Assembly: GCF_037969765.1 (NCBI RefSeq)
Contig: NZ_CP150207.1
Coordinates: 4,023,001-4,087,000 of the forward strand
Reading direction: 5' to 3'
Length of the DNA: 64,000 nt
Source of the DNA: Paenibacillus sp. FSL W8-0186
Lineage (GTDB): Bacteria; Bacillota; Bacilli; Paenibacillales; Paenibacillaceae
In this document: positions 26,616 through 35,983 of the stretch, piece by piece
Layout: each line of letters begins with the position of its first letter
Numbering within the stretch: position 1 is the stretch's first letter
Notes under the pieces: generated by a model
Database searches by the model: none
What the model was told of the DNA's origin: nothing
Seen by the model: the letters and a program-made list of their open reading frames with translations, nothing else
Translations under genes and position numbers: made by a program

Positions 26616-27239
26616 ATGCAAACTGCAAATTCTACTCATGTCAAAATCATCACGGCTGATCCCAGCGGAATCGGCCTGTTTGGACTGGCTATCGTCACTC
26701 TGGTCGCTTCCTCGCAAAAGCTGGGACTGACAGACGGCTTAAGTTATGTCCTTCCGTGGGCGATATTTCTCGGGGCGTTCGCCCAGTTGTTCGCCTGCAT
26801 CCAGGATGCGAAGCATAACAACACCTTTGGGATGACCGCCTTTGGCGCCTATGCCTTCTTCTGGTTCTCCATGGGCGTCAGCTGGCTGATCAAGCTCGGC
26901 GCATTCGGGCCGGAGCTGGCTGCTGGCATAGACGGCAGGCAGCTTGGCTTTGCATTTGCCGGATATCTCATCTTTACTATATTTATGACCATCGGTGCTA
27001 TGGAGACACATAAAGTGCTCTTCTTCATATTTGTCCTGATTGATCTTCTTTTTCTAGGTCTAGCTATGGATGCATTTGGCATTGCCCCGGAAGTGTTCCA
27101 CACCCTGGCTGCTTACGCGGAAATGGGTATTGCCCTGCTCTCGCTGTATGGTGCCGGAGCGGCGGTGCTGAATGTGCATTTCGGCCGGGTATTTCTGCCC
27201 GTAGGGCGCCCGTTTGGCATCTTCAAACCCCGGACCTGA
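26616..27239 (+). CDS. GPR1/FUN34/YaaH-family acetate uptake protein
   Basis: A 207-residue membrane protein with six hydrophobic helices. The N-terminal DPSGIGLFGLAIVTL replaces the family's NPAPLGL signature, and the middle AKHNNTFGMTAFGAYAFFW matches the conserved NTFG..AF.SYG.FW block. Relatives (SatP, Ato3) carry acetate or succinate with protons, often as channel-like hexamers. GGAGG lies 13 bases before ATG, a long spacing. A TATAAT at 26537-26542 could be its -10. It is divergent from sigK; its gene ends at a bidirectional terminator facing the MFS gene. Confidence 0.9.
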   Translation: MQTANSTHVKIITADPSGIGLFGLAIVTLVASSQKLGLTDGLSYVLPWAIFLGAFAQLFACIQDAKHNNTFGMTAFGAYAFFWFSMGVSWLIKLGAFGPELAAGIDGRQLGFAFAGYLIFTIFMTIGAMETHKVLFFIFVLIDLLFLGLAMDAFGIAPEVFHTLAAYAEMGIALLSLYGAGAAVLNVHFGRVFLPVGRPFGIFKPRT

Positions 27240-27270
27240 CCCGCTGCTAACTTTGCTAACTACAAAAACA

Positions 27271-27312
27271 AAGCCGCCCTTCGCGCTCCGATACGCGATA
27301 GGCGGCTTTTTC
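27271..27312. terminator. Bidirectional terminator between convergent genes
   Basis: aagccgcc (27271-27278) pairs with ggcggctt (27301-27308), with an inner GCGC/GCGATA region. TTTTT follows on the plus side and TTTGTTTTT on the minus side, serving both the acetate-permease and MFS genes. Confidence 0.75.
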
Positions 27313-27328
27313 ATATGGTGTGACTTTA

Positions 27329-28525
27329 TTACCGGGCTTTCCAGGCACGTCGGCGGGACATTGCTTCCGTCGCCAGAAACAGGACTCCTCCGACAAGGGA
27401 AGCAATGCTTGCAAATAAATACATGCTTGATCCCCCGTACAGGTCAGATAGTCTCCCGCCCACGACTCCGCCCGTCATGCCGGCCAGGCCAAGGTACACC
27501 ATGCTCAGCAATGAAAAGCCCGTAGCCCCTAGCTGGGGAGGAAGAATCCGTGCGACATAATGCATAGCCACGATCCAAAACACGGCAAAGGTGATAGCAG
27601 CCCCTGCTTGCAGCGCCAATAGAACCCACGGATCATCCGACACATAATACATGAACCAGCGAATCGTGTATAACAGGCCGACGATGCCGATCAACACGTA
27701 TTCATGGATCCGGTTTAGATACCTCCCGAGCAAAGCGAAGACGGGAATTTCCATGGCAGCGGCCAGAGCCCAGGCCCATCCGACCATGGCATCGGTGGCG
27801 CCCAGCTCCTTCATGTACAGGCCCAGCATCACATCATTCATCCGATGAGGAACTGAAATGACGAATACCAGAAACAGAAACCACAGGAATGATTTGTTCG
27901 TAAACAGTTCTTTTAAGGTGGTCAGAGTCATGCCTTCTCCTTCAGCAGGCTCGTCGCGCAGGAAGATCAGCAGCAGTAACGGCACGACCCAAGCGGCCCA
28001 CAGCAAATACGGCAGACCGGTAATCCCGCCCAAAACAGCCAGCAGCAGCCCTCCCAACAGGGATACTACGGTATAGCCCAAAGAGCCGAACAATCGCAGC
28101 GAACCGTAGGATTTCCCTCTGCGCGCTGCCGATTGGACGGAAATGCTGTCCAGCAACGGCATCGTCGGCTGATAGAAGAAGTACAACGATAACACGAAAC
28201 ATAGCGTCAGTACATAGCTCTCCCCAGAGTTGAACAATGCGACACTGCTAACAATCGCCAACATCCACAGCCAAAAAATCATCATTTTTACCGTCTGCAG
28301 CCGGTCGCTCACATACCCCCAGAACGGCTGAATCATGCTTGCTACAAACGGGCCAATCATCATCAGAAAACCGACTTGCGAGGACGAATACCCCAAGTTC
28401 GCAAAATACAACGGCAAAAATGGCGCGAGCACCGCTAAAATAGCGTACTGCCAGAAGTTTATTCCACGAAGGATCAGCATCTGTCTGTCTTGTCGTGCTG
28501 CAGCTCTTTTGTTCATGGTTGTCAA
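27329..28525 (-). CDS. MFS transporter (MFS_1-like)
   Basis: A 398-residue major facilitator with twelve predicted helices. It has the loop 2-3 motif GYVSDRLQTVKMM and a paired-half architecture with GGRLSDLYGG near the C-terminus. The N-terminal ...RGINFWQYAILAVLAPFLPLYFANLGYSSSQVG resembles nucleoside/sugar-permease-like MFS proteins of Bacillus (YwbF group); the substrate cannot be told. The TTG start at 28525 is supported by GGAGAG seven bases upstream; an ATG three codons later is the alternative. It stands alone. Confidence 0.88.
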   Translation of the reverse strand: MTTMNKRAAARQDRQMLILRGINFWQYAILAVLAPFLPLYFANLGYSSSQVGFLMMIGPFVASMIQPFWGYVSDRLQTVKMMIFWLWMLAIVSSVALFNSGESYVLTLCFVLSLYFFYQPTMPLLDSISVQSAARRGKSYGSLRLFGSLGYTVVSLLGGLLLAVLGGITGLPYLLWAAWVVPLLLLIFLRDEPAEGEGMTLTTLKELFTNKSFLWFLFLVFVISVPHRMNDVMLGLYMKELGATDAMVGWAWALAAAMEIPVFALLGRYLNRIHEYVLIGIVGLLYTIRWFMYYVSDDPWVLLALQAGAAITFAVFWIVAMHYVARILPPQLGATGFSLLSMVYLGLAGMTGGVVGGRLSDLYGGSSMYLFASIASLVGGVLFLATEAMSRRRAWKAR

Positions 28526-28857
28526 AATTGATCTCTCCGCTTCATGATGCTATACATGCCTTAATTGTAATAGTCATAATTATTCGGACTTAAGCCCGTG
28601 ACTATGATATAACACAGTTGCATACCGCCTTCAAGACATCTTTGTCCAGTTTGCGCTGCATATTTGAATAAATCAGCACATATGCCGCTGCCGCGAATGA
28701 AAGTGGAATAATCTACTGATACAGATCTTAAATTTTACAATTCAAAAAATGGGAGTTTGCCCCAAAAGCCCTGTTTGCAGTATGATGATTTTATTCACGG
28801 ATATATGAACTTTTATACGGATACGATCATTAAAATCAATGAAATGGGGGATCTGGT
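28526..28857. other. Divergent intergenic region
   Basis: A 332-bp AT-rich spacer between the MFS gene (minus) and the serine hydrolase gene (plus). One candidate promoter for the hydrolase is listed separately. No reading frame, repeat or RNA gene is recognisable. Confidence 0.5.
28757..28786 (+). promoter_or_regulatory. Candidate promoter of serine hydrolase gene
   Basis: TTGCCC, 18-bp spacer, TATGAT (28781-28786), 72 bp before the ATG. Confidence 0.35.
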
Positions 28858-30018
28858 ATGGGAGATTTTCGGCATCTGGACGCAATGCTGGACGGCTTTA
28901 CGAAGAAGAATCTTGCTGGCTGTGCCTGCGCTGTAGCAAGACATGGGGAAATTTTGTATGAAGGCTATCACGGTTATGCCAATGTAAGCAAGGAAATCCC
29001 GATATCTGACGAAACGGTGTTCCGGTTGTTCTCTATGACAAAAGTCGTCGTATGTACCGCAGCCATGATGCTCTTCGAAAGAGGACATTTTCTCCTGAAT
29101 GAGCCGCTGCATGAATACATTCCCGAATTTAAAAATCCGCAGGTCGTCAAGACCAAACCGAACGGCGAAATCTATATGGAAGCCGCCAAAAACCCGATTC
29201 TTATCAAAGACGCGTTCTGCATGACCGCAGGAATTCCTTACCCCTTCGGGGAATCCGAATCGGCCCGGCAGCTAAGAGATCTGCAGCAGAAGCTAAAGGA
29301 GGAGCATGGAAAATACAGCCTGCTCACCGAAGCCAAAGCCGCAGCTCAGGTTCCGCTGGCCTTTGAACCGGGCACGCAGTGGCTTTACGGGTACGGGCAC
29401 GACTTGGTCGGCGCTTTGATCGAGGTCATTTCCGGCAAATCGCTGGGCCAGTTTTTGCAGGAGGAGCTGTTCAGCCCGCTGGGAATGACCAGCACAGGAT
29501 ACCGTTATCGCGATAATATCGAGGAGCGGATGGCTTCCTGTTATAGCCCTGCCGCAGATGGATCTCTGCAGGAGGTTCCCGGCTGGCTTGATGAGCATCA
29601 TCAGGCAGACTCTATTTATGAGGGCGGCGGTGTCGGACTATACTCCAACTTGAAGGATTATCTGGCCTTCACGCAAATGCTGGCCAACGGCGGAGTTTGG
29701 AAGGGTGAGCGAATCATCGGCCGGAAGACGATCGATCTAATGCGGACTAATCATTTAAATGATAGACAGTTGGCCGACTTCCACAATTCCTACCTTGCTG
29801 GTTACGGCTATGGGCTTGGCGTCAGAACGATGATGGATCCGGCGGCCGGCCACTCCAACAGCTCCATCGGTGAATTCGGCTGGACCGGCGCAGCGGGCAC
29901 CTGGACTTCTATCGATCCAAGCGAAGGTTTCTCGGTCGTGTACATGCATCAATTATTCCCTAACATGGAGGAGTATCACCATCTTCGCGTCCGTGCAGCA
30001 GCTTATGGCAGCTTGTAA
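28858..30018 (+). CDS. Serine hydrolase, beta-lactamase class C-like (esterase family VIII type)
   Basis: A 386-residue enzyme of the penicillin-binding-protein-like fold. The catalytic Ser59 and Lys62 stand in FSMTKVVV (SxxK), the tyrosine motif is YGYGHDLVG with Tyr177, and GEFGWTGAAGTW near 340 replaces the KTG box, as in family VIII esterases. There is no signal peptide, so it should be cytosolic and act as an esterase or amidase rather than as a beta-lactamase. GGGGGATCTGGT precedes the ATG. It forms a single-gene unit closed by the terminator at 30071. Confidence 0.88.
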   Translation: MGDFRHLDAMLDGFTKKNLAGCACAVARHGEILYEGYHGYANVSKEIPISDETVFRLFSMTKVVVCTAAMMLFERGHFLLNEPLHEYIPEFKNPQVVKTKPNGEIYMEAAKNPILIKDAFCMTAGIPYPFGESESARQLRDLQQKLKEEHGKYSLLTEAKAAAQVPLAFEPGTQWLYGYGHDLVGALIEVISGKSLGQFLQEELFSPLGMTSTGYRYRDNIEERMASCYSPAADGSLQEVPGWLDEHHQADSIYEGGGVGLYSNLKDYLAFTQMLANGGVWKGERIIGRKTIDLMRTNHLNDRQLADFHNSYLAGYGYGLGVRTMMDPAAGHSNSSIGEFGWTGAAGTWTSIDPSEGFSVVYMHQLFPNMEEYHHLRVRAAAYGSL

Positions 30019-30070
30019 CCCAATACAGCAGCAGAATAGAGCGTAATGATAGATTATTTTAAATGCATAA

Positions 30071-30112
30071 AGCCAATCTACGGGGTTGATAAGACCGTAG
30101 ATTGGCTTTTTC
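30071..30112 (+). terminator. Terminator after serine hydrolase gene
   Basis: Perfect 13-bp stem agccaatctacgg / ccgtagattggct with an 11-nt loop followed by six T residues on the plus strand. The minus side is A/T-poor enough that it mainly serves the plus gene, although the convergent PAP2 gene ends 40 bp away. Confidence 0.85.
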
Positions 30113-30149
30113 CAGTTTCGTTTGGACGATGCCTAGAAGGCATCAAAAG

Positions 30150-31946
30150 CTACTTGCCCGCATGCACCTTCAACTGAACGCTATAACCGTTGTAGATCGT
30201 CTGAACTTTATAACCGCTCGGCAATCCGGCGGTCTCTACCGATGCAAACTCTCCATTTTTATCCGGACTGCCGTCCGTAATAATCGTGATGACGCCCGTA
30301 GGCACGTAACCCTTCGCAAAATTTACCCGCAGCTTTCCTGCGTACGACGCGCTTCCCTTAATCCGCAGCCCATCATTTGGGCCGTCAAGGCGAAGCTCCA
30401 GCGTTCCTTGCTCAGACTGCTTGAAGCTTCCTCCGATCGTCAGCTTGCCGGAAGCATTGGCAACCACGAGAGTGCCTCCCTGATTGGATACGTCTCCGAG
30501 GCCGAACGCCGTTTCCGATTCGCCAACAAGCGTCCCTCCGTCGATCCGCGTTCCCCCGGAATACATATTGCTGCCTTCCAGTTTTAATGTGCCTGTCCCT
30601 TTCTTGATCAGCCTGCCTGTGCCGGAGATGTCATTACGCCAGCGGTCCTCTGCATGAAAGCCGCCTTGTGTAGAATCCATTGTTGCCGTAACGTCACCTG
30701 CAAATGCGCCATATCCATCCGCTGCTGCAAAGAGATTGAGACGCCCCCAGCCTTCCTCATCATCCAGCACGGGATATCCAGAAGGGAGAGCCGTTGTAGC
30801 CAGCACCCAGCGGCGCTGCGTATCGTCCAGGTATGGCAATCGCGTCTCCAACAGCACCTCCGCTCCTTTCGGCACGACAGCCGGCTTGCCTGTTGGCCCT
30901 GCCTGTGGAAAATCATAAGTCAACCGCTTCGTAAAGTTCTGCTTGTTCGCAGCATAATCGCTGAAACGATCTGCCGCTGCCCCCGTATGAGCGAGCAATA
31001 TATTGTGCGCCTCCTCGTAGGCCGCCTTCTTCAGGCTGCTGTTGGCCGGATCATTCAGGATTGCCGCAGCTAGCGCTGTCGCCATGACCCGCCCTCCCAT
31101 GACGTCAAATGGCGAGTGCATGCCTGCCACAATCCGATTATGCCCAAGCTCCGACGCGCGGGTGAGCAGCTCTTGGTAACGCTCCGGGATGGCATAAGCC
31201 ATCGCGTAGGCCGTCAAATATGCCGCATTCGTGTGACCGCTGGGATAGCCGCCGTCATTGCTTGGATCGGGGTTTTGAGCTGGAACAAGAGTTGGCAGGA
31301 CAGCTACATGGTCATTCCAGCGGAAAGGGCGGGCATAGTTGTAATAGCTCTTCGCAGGATTCGTCGAAGAATAGCTGCCGCGCAGCGTATCGACTAAGCT
31401 GACAATACTGCCAAGCGATGATTCGGGAATGCCCGAATTCGTCCCCTCATCGTCATATTTTTTACGGGTAGCGTCGGCCGGAATGCTTTTGATCGTCGTC
31501 CTAGCTCCTGCTTTGACGCGGTAGATATCGGTAAGGGGGCCTAATCCTTCAATGACGCTGTAGCTTTGCTTGCGGCGGTCATCGTAATAGGCGGCTTCCG
31601 CCTCTTCAACCGTCCGGTTGGCAGTGATTTCGACGACCTTCTGGATATTGGCGTCCAGCAGCGCATTGTTCAATTTGCTTCCCGTATCCCAGCTGTCCCC
31701 GGGAGTCCAGAGCTTGTGATATTCCGATAGAACTCCAATCGCGGGATTGAAGACGGCCGATAAATGATCTTTATCATTATTTTTGTAATGGTCCACAAAG
31801 TAACCCCATGACGGCTTCGGCGGAGCTACCGATTCGGGGATTGCCACGGCGCTTGCCCCTGCTCCTCCGCCAAGGCTCCCTGACAGCAAACATACCGCTA
31901 AGGATACAACGATTCGTTTTTTGTTCGACGGCTTCAACTTAAACAT
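30150..31946 (-). CDS. Secreted PAP2 acid phosphatase with autotransporter-type beta repeat
   Basis: A 598-residue protein with a signal peptide (1-33, ending GAGASAVA). The three PAP2/class A phosphatase motifs are complete: K-x6-RP at Lys199-Pro207 (KSYYNYARP), PSGH at 235-238, and R271-x5-H277-x3-D281 (RIVAGMHSPFD). It should remove phosphate from phosphomonoesters or lipid phosphates outside the cell. After about residue 440 comes GTGTLKLEGSNMYSGGT followed by GGTLVG, an autotransporter-associated beta-strand repeat, and a further beta-rich tail. Such repeats are mostly Gram-negative, so the fusion is unusual in a Firmicute. GGAGGAGAATT precedes ATG. It is a single gene converging on the serine hydrolase. 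Confidence 0.9.
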   Translation of the reverse strand: MFKLKPSNKKRIVVSLAVCLLSGSLGGGAGASAVAIPESVAPPKPSWGYFVDHYKNNDKDHLSAVFNPAIGVLSEYHKLWTPGDSWDTGSKLNNALLDANIQKVVEITANRTVEEAEAAYYDDRRKQSYSVIEGLGPLTDIYRVKAGARTTIKSIPADATRKKYDDEGTNSGIPESSLGSIVSLVDTLRGSYSSTNPAKSYYNYARPFRWNDHVAVLPTLVPAQNPDPSNDGGYPSGHTNAAYLTAYAMAYAIPERYQELLTRASELGHNRIVAGMHSPFDVMGGRVMATALAAAILNDPANSSLKKAAYEEAHNILLAHTGAAADRFSDYAANKQNFTKRLTYDFPQAGPTGKPAVVPKGAEVLLETRLPYLDDTQRRWVLATTALPSGYPVLDDEEGWGRLNLFAAADGYGAFAGDVTATMDSTQGGFHAEDRWRNDISGTGRLIKKGTGTLKLEGSNMYSGGTRIDGGTLVGESETAFGLGDVSNQGGTLVVANASGKLTIGGSFKQSEQGTLELRLDGPNDGLRIKGSASYAGKLRVNFAKGYVPTGVITIITDGSPDKNGEFASVETAGLPSGYKVQTIYNGYSVQLKVHAGK

Positions 31947-32243
31947 AATTCTCCTCCTGCTGGCATGAATTCAGATTTATACAAAAATATGTACATATCA
32001 ACCGTAACTTACGATTGTCATGGTAGAGTCCGGGACATGTTATTGAATTATTAAATTTCTGGACATGACATAACAGGCAATCAGGCAACCAGCTCATTCC
32101 GAAATCCATACAGCATCCCTGTTTAAACATCCTCTTCTTTCCTTTAATATAAAAGGTGGGCCTGCTGCATCACCTGATTTAGCAGCTCCCGTCTTAAACA
32201 AAACATTCCACTCTACTAGCTAATGAAAAGGACGTAATCAACC

Positions 32244-33215
32244 ATGCTGCAATCCATGAACCGCCTGCTGAACCGCTTGATGCCTATAATTACTCCGGTG
32301 AGCATCGTCATTGGTCTCCTTTGCGGCAGCCGCCTGTCTTCATTTACTTATTTGTCCCCATGGCTGTTCGCATTCATGACCTTTGCCGGAAGCATCAGCC
32401 TCGGTTTTAAAGATTTTGTGAATGTGCTCAAGAGGCCCTTGCCCCTGTTCATCTGCCTGTTCATCCTGCATCTGGCGATGCCTCTGATTGCGATGGGCTT
32501 CGGCCATCTTGTCTATCCGGGAGATATGTATATGATCACCGGGCTAATCCTCGCTGCCAGCATCCCGACGGGGGTCAGCACCTTTGTATGGGTCAGCATG
32601 TACAAAGGTAACATCGCCCTGACGCTATCGATTATTCTGATTGACACGATGCTGGCTCCCTTCCTTGTTCCCGGCATTCTATCCTTGCTTGTCGGCACCG
32701 ACGTGCAATTAGATGTGTACGACATGATGAGCAGCCTGTTCTGGATGATCGTCGTGCCCTCCCTGATCGGCATGATTTTGAATGAATGGAGTAAAGGAGG
32801 TATCGCTCCCGTGTGGGGCCCGCGGCTCAACCCGTTTTCTAAGCTCTCGATGGCCGCCATCGTGGCCATTAACGGCTCGGTCGTTGCCCCCTATCTGACG
32901 GATTTCAGCCTGCAATTGGCAGGTCTGGCCGTCGTCATCGTGATCATTGCTTCTACGGGCTACTTGCTCGGCCTGGCCTTCTCCAGGCTCATGGGCTGGA
33001 ATTATGCCGATAGAATTGCGCTTATTTTCAATGGCGGCATGCGTAACATCAGCGCGGGGGCGGTGCTGGCCGTTACTTATTTTCCCGCTCCTGTTGCCGT
33101 ACCGGTCGTCCTCGGTATGGTATTCCAGCAAATGATCGCCTCCCTTGTCGGTTATTTGCTGGGCCGCAGTGCTCCGGCAGATAAGGGGCAATCGAAAAAT
33201 GCTGTGGGACTTTAA
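32244..33215 (+). CDS. Bile acid:sodium symporter-family transporter
   Basis: A 323-residue membrane protein with about ten helices of the BASS/SBF fold. Typical signs are PLFICLFILHLAMPLIAMGFG, ILAASIPTGVSTFVWVSMYKG (the crossover-region helix) and RIALIFNGGMRNISAG, which matches the second repeat (E/N-xGMRN..). Bacterial relatives move organic acids such as pantoate or unidentified anions with Na+; the substrate is unknown. AAGGA lies about ten bases before the ATG. It stands alone between the PAP2 and stalk-domain genes. Confidence 0.88.
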   Translation: MLQSMNRLLNRLMPIITPVSIVIGLLCGSRLSSFTYLSPWLFAFMTFAGSISLGFKDFVNVLKRPLPLFICLFILHLAMPLIAMGFGHLVYPGDMYMITGLILAASIPTGVSTFVWVSMYKGNIALTLSIILIDTMLAPFLVPGILSLLVGTDVQLDVYDMMSSLFWMIVVPSLIGMILNEWSKGGIAPVWGPRLNPFSKLSMAAIVAINGSVVAPYLTDFSLQLAGLAVVIVIIASTGYLLGLAFSRLMGWNYADRIALIFNGGMRNISAGAVLAVTYFPAPVAVPVVLGMVFQQMIASLVGYLLGRSAPADKGQSKNAVGL

Positions 33216-33382
33216 GCCGTTTATCATACTCATCGTTGAAATAGCAGGCCATTTATTACAAGCTCCCAGCCCATTCACTTCCTGGGTAAAAGTTATCCGA
33301 CTCCATTAAAAAAACAAATTCTCTTTTCCGATATACAAAGTAGGGATGATCATCCTACATTTAAAGAAAGAGGGATAACAGC

Positions 33383-34195
33383 ATGAACAAACAAAACTTC
33401 AAACAAAAAATCGCTATCTTTAGTACAGGCTTCGTGGCTGCTGCCGTACTGACGACAGCTACCTCTGCATGGGCGGCCCCGCTTCAAAAGCAAATTACCG
33501 CCTTCTTTAACGGTACGAAAATTTACGTCGACGGCAGGCTCGTCCAATCAACTGATGCCAAAGGCAACAAAATCGAACCGCTCGTTTATGAAGGAACCAC
33601 GTATCTTCCCGTCCGGGCAGTAGGGGAAGCCTTCAACAGCAAAGTAACATGGGATGCTCTAGGCAACAGCATTTATATAGGCAAAGTCAATGCAACCGAT
33701 CACGATGTTTCCTTGTCTTCACTCGACTTTCTTAGCGAAAGTCAAAGTATCAAATGGGGACATTTAGATTGGCAGAGCCACAGCAGCAGCAAAGTAATAG
33801 CCTGGAGCCTGGAAAACGACAAGGATAATACCGGAATGAATTATAATGACGGCCTGAAATTCGAGCTTGTCGGCTCCGGTACGGGTGCTACGCATGGTCT
33901 GGCTATGGAGAGAGAATACCTGCTGAACCAGAAATACAAATCTTTTAGCGGCAGCTTTGTCCTCCACTATGACAGCCGTTCCTCGGAGGAGGCTCACGCT
34001 ACGCTTAAAGTTTACGGAGACGATCAACTCCTCTATACTTCCGACAAACTGGAGAAGGGCGTGCTTCCGATTGATTTCGATGTTAACGTCTCAAATATCA
34101 GTAAACTAAAAATCGTCATTACCAACACCGACTCCGACATGGATTACAAAGATAAGCTCTACTTCGGAATCGTTAACGCCGGGTTTAAGAAGTAG
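33383..34195 (+). CDS. Secreted stalk-domain protein with NPCBM-like C-terminus
   Basis: A 270-residue exported protein with a signal peptide ending TSAWA (about 31). It then has the copper-amine-oxidase-N/stalk domain common in Paenibacillus surface proteins (YVDGRLVQS, LVYEGTTYLPVRAVGEAFNSKVTWD) and a C-terminal galactose-binding-like sandwich (GLAMEREYLLNQKYKSFSGSF, IDFDVNVSNISKLKIVITNT) resembling the NPCBM domain. It probably sits at the cell surface and binds carbohydrate or scaffolds other proteins. AGAGGG precedes ATG and the terminator follows 15 bp after the stop, so it is monocistronic. Confidence 0.85.
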   Translation: MNKQNFKQKIAIFSTGFVAAAVLTTATSAWAAPLQKQITAFFNGTKIYVDGRLVQSTDAKGNKIEPLVYEGTTYLPVRAVGEAFNSKVTWDALGNSIYIGKVNATDHDVSLSSLDFLSESQSIKWGHLDWQSHSSSKVIAWSLENDKDNTGMNYNDGLKFELVGSGTGATHGLAMEREYLLNQKYKSFSGSFVLHYDSRSSEEAHATLKVYGDDQLLYTSDKLEKGVLPIDFDVNVSNISKLKIVITNTDSDMDYKDKLYFGIVNAGFKK

Positions 34196-34210
34196 TTCTC
34201 TTATTCATAA

Positions 34211-34244
34211 GGGCCTTGCCGCATCCGCGGCAAGGCCCCTTTTA
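34211..34244 (+). terminator. Terminator after stalk-domain gene
   Basis: GC-rich stem ggggcct-type: ggccttgccgc / gcggcaaggcc with a short loop, then cccctttta on the plus strand. It also serves as insulation from the convergent glycosidase gene that ends at 34270. Confidence 0.8.
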
Positions 34245-34269
34245 TTTGTTTCCCTTTTCAAATCTTACA

Positions 34270-35940
34270 CTAGCAATATGCAGGCACTACCGTACCGATG
34301 TCTGCACAGGTTACAAATGTATCCCCTGTCCAGGTCTTTCGTTCATTCCCTTTAATTTCAAGCGTATAAATCCGGCCATCGAACTCTATCTCGCCTTGTA
34401 CCGGCGCATACGTCATCCCGACCATTTCCCGCAGTTGTCCATAGCGGTCCGTTACTGCCCTTGTGCCGTAAGGAAAACGCATATAGACCTCGCCGTTCCG
34501 GTGAACTGTGGCGCCCGCTCGGGTATTCACCAATTCATACAGCACGCCGTCGACTAATCGGGAATACGCTGTTTCCCCGGCCACCTCTTCTCCATGATCC
34601 ATCGGATACGGCAGCAGCCCTGTAAACCACACCTCTCCTTCAGGCGTAGGCATAATCCCGCACATCCGCTCTACGAAATCCAGGACGCATAAAAGCGATG
34701 GTGAATAGGTATCCGTGTATCCTTCTTCTCCCGTCCATGGGCTTAATGTTTGCGAAAAACGGGTCATACGGGACATCGCACTTAATATCGGCTGCATCAC
34801 CCAGGTCAACTCCACGTATCGACCGTGATGCTCAAAAGCATGCGGCGTTCGAATCAAAGTCAAGAAATTCGTGGGCCCAGCCCAGCTATTATACGCCGAG
34901 GACGGATCAAAGCGCGGATCATCCATCGCTACTGAGGTTAAAGGATATTTAGCAAAAAACTTGCCCGTATTCAGCAAGTAACGTCTCAGCGCCTTGTCGA
35001 ATAATGCACGGTCCCCTGTCTCACAGGCTAATACCCTCAGCAATACATCGGATTGGACGCGGACGAACTCCCCGTTCCGATCCACATCATAGAAGAACTC
35101 GTCGGTTTCGTCGAAGCAGTGCCTGAACAAGCTCTGCTCGCTCTGCTTGGCCTTCAACTCCCATCCGGCTCCTTCCGCCTCTGCTCCCAATTGCCGCGCC
35201 ATCCTGGCCAAATATTGGCGCTGGCAATATACGTTAGCTGTCAAATCAGGCGCCAGAAATGGAAGTATGGGCGAATCCGGGTTATACTGCCGGGCATCGT
35301 CCAAATGGGCGGTATCAGGAACATGCCAAAAGCGCGGCGATAGATCATGGCCGGTATCGAATGTGCAGAATGCTTCTACGCAGCCGGTGCCCCGAGTGTT
35401 CCGATACCGGGCGAGCCATTCGTCAAACCGGGCCATGGCGGTGTACATTTCCCTCAGGAAGACCTGATCACTTGTACCGCTTACGTTCAGCATATAGTGA
35501 TTCCATACACTTCTGGCCAGCGGAGTTACCATCTGGATTTGCCTGTAGGCCGGCCCCTGTGCCGTTACTTTATAGGGCATCTGGCCGTCGTCCCTTTGAT
35601 AATCGGCGAACAGGCGGAACGTAGCCTCCGCCACGCCGGGTATGAATCGTGACAGCAGCTCGGCATTGATCGTCCCCGTGCTCTCCAGCCAGGTGCCTGG
35701 ATAAGCTCCGCCTTCATGCAGGACGTGAGCACCCCCGCGGGACGCAACGATGCAATCCAGCAGCTTGCGGGCTGCAGAGTAATAGACGCCTTCGAACCGT
35801 TCCGCCGAGGATGCAAACTTAACGCCTGAGCGCTGCCATTCCTCAACTACTGACCCGTGAGAACTTTGCTTTTCCTCCCCAATCCGCGCTACCGTGTCCA
35901 GACCCCGCAGCTTTGTCAATAAGCTCTCATTCAATCTCAT
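34270..35940 (-). CDS. MGH1-like six-hairpin glycoside hydrolase
   Basis: A 556-residue (alpha/alpha)6-barrel protein without signal peptide. Seen: GAYPGTWLESTGTIN, DDGQMPYKV, a central FCTFDTGHDLSPRFW, and YNSWAGPTNFLTLIRTPHAFEHHGRYVELTWVMQP, which resembles the acidic loops of the mannosylglycerate-hydrolase-like (MGH1-like) and GH63-type families. These are inverting enzymes acting on small alpha- or beta-glycosides; the precise substrate is not evident. The ribosome site (AGAGG three bases before ATG) is close, so the start may be a few codons later. It ends the operon that begins with the importer at 41070 and follows the GH43 gene, suggesting cytosolic trimming of imported xylan or arabinan fragments. 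Confidence 0.75.
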   Translation of the reverse strand: MRLNESLLTKLRGLDTVARIGEEKQSSHGSVVEEWQRSGVKFASSAERFEGVYYSAARKLLDCIVASRGGAHVLHEGGAYPGTWLESTGTINAELLSRFIPGVAEATFRLFADYQRDDGQMPYKVTAQGPAYRQIQMVTPLARSVWNHYMLNVSGTSDQVFLREMYTAMARFDEWLARYRNTRGTGCVEAFCTFDTGHDLSPRFWHVPDTAHLDDARQYNPDSPILPFLAPDLTANVYCQRQYLARMARQLGAEAEGAGWELKAKQSEQSLFRHCFDETDEFFYDVDRNGEFVRVQSDVLLRVLACETGDRALFDKALRRYLLNTGKFFAKYPLTSVAMDDPRFDPSSAYNSWAGPTNFLTLIRTPHAFEHHGRYVELTWVMQPILSAMSRMTRFSQTLSPWTGEEGYTDTYSPSLLCVLDFVERMCGIMPTPEGEVWFTGLLPYPMDHGEEVAGETAYSRLVDGVLYELVNTRAGATVHRNGEVYMRFPYGTRAVTDRYGQLREMVGMTYAPVQGEIEFDGRIYTLEIKGNERKTWTGDTFVTCADIGTVVPAYC

Positions 35941-35983
35941 CAGCCTCTTTACAATGTAATCATCGATGCTCTTCTTTCACCGC

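Noticed and set aside
31939..32130. Small minus-strand frame upstream of the PAP2 gene
   Set aside because: It overlaps the PAP2 start region, with no ribosome site or similarity.
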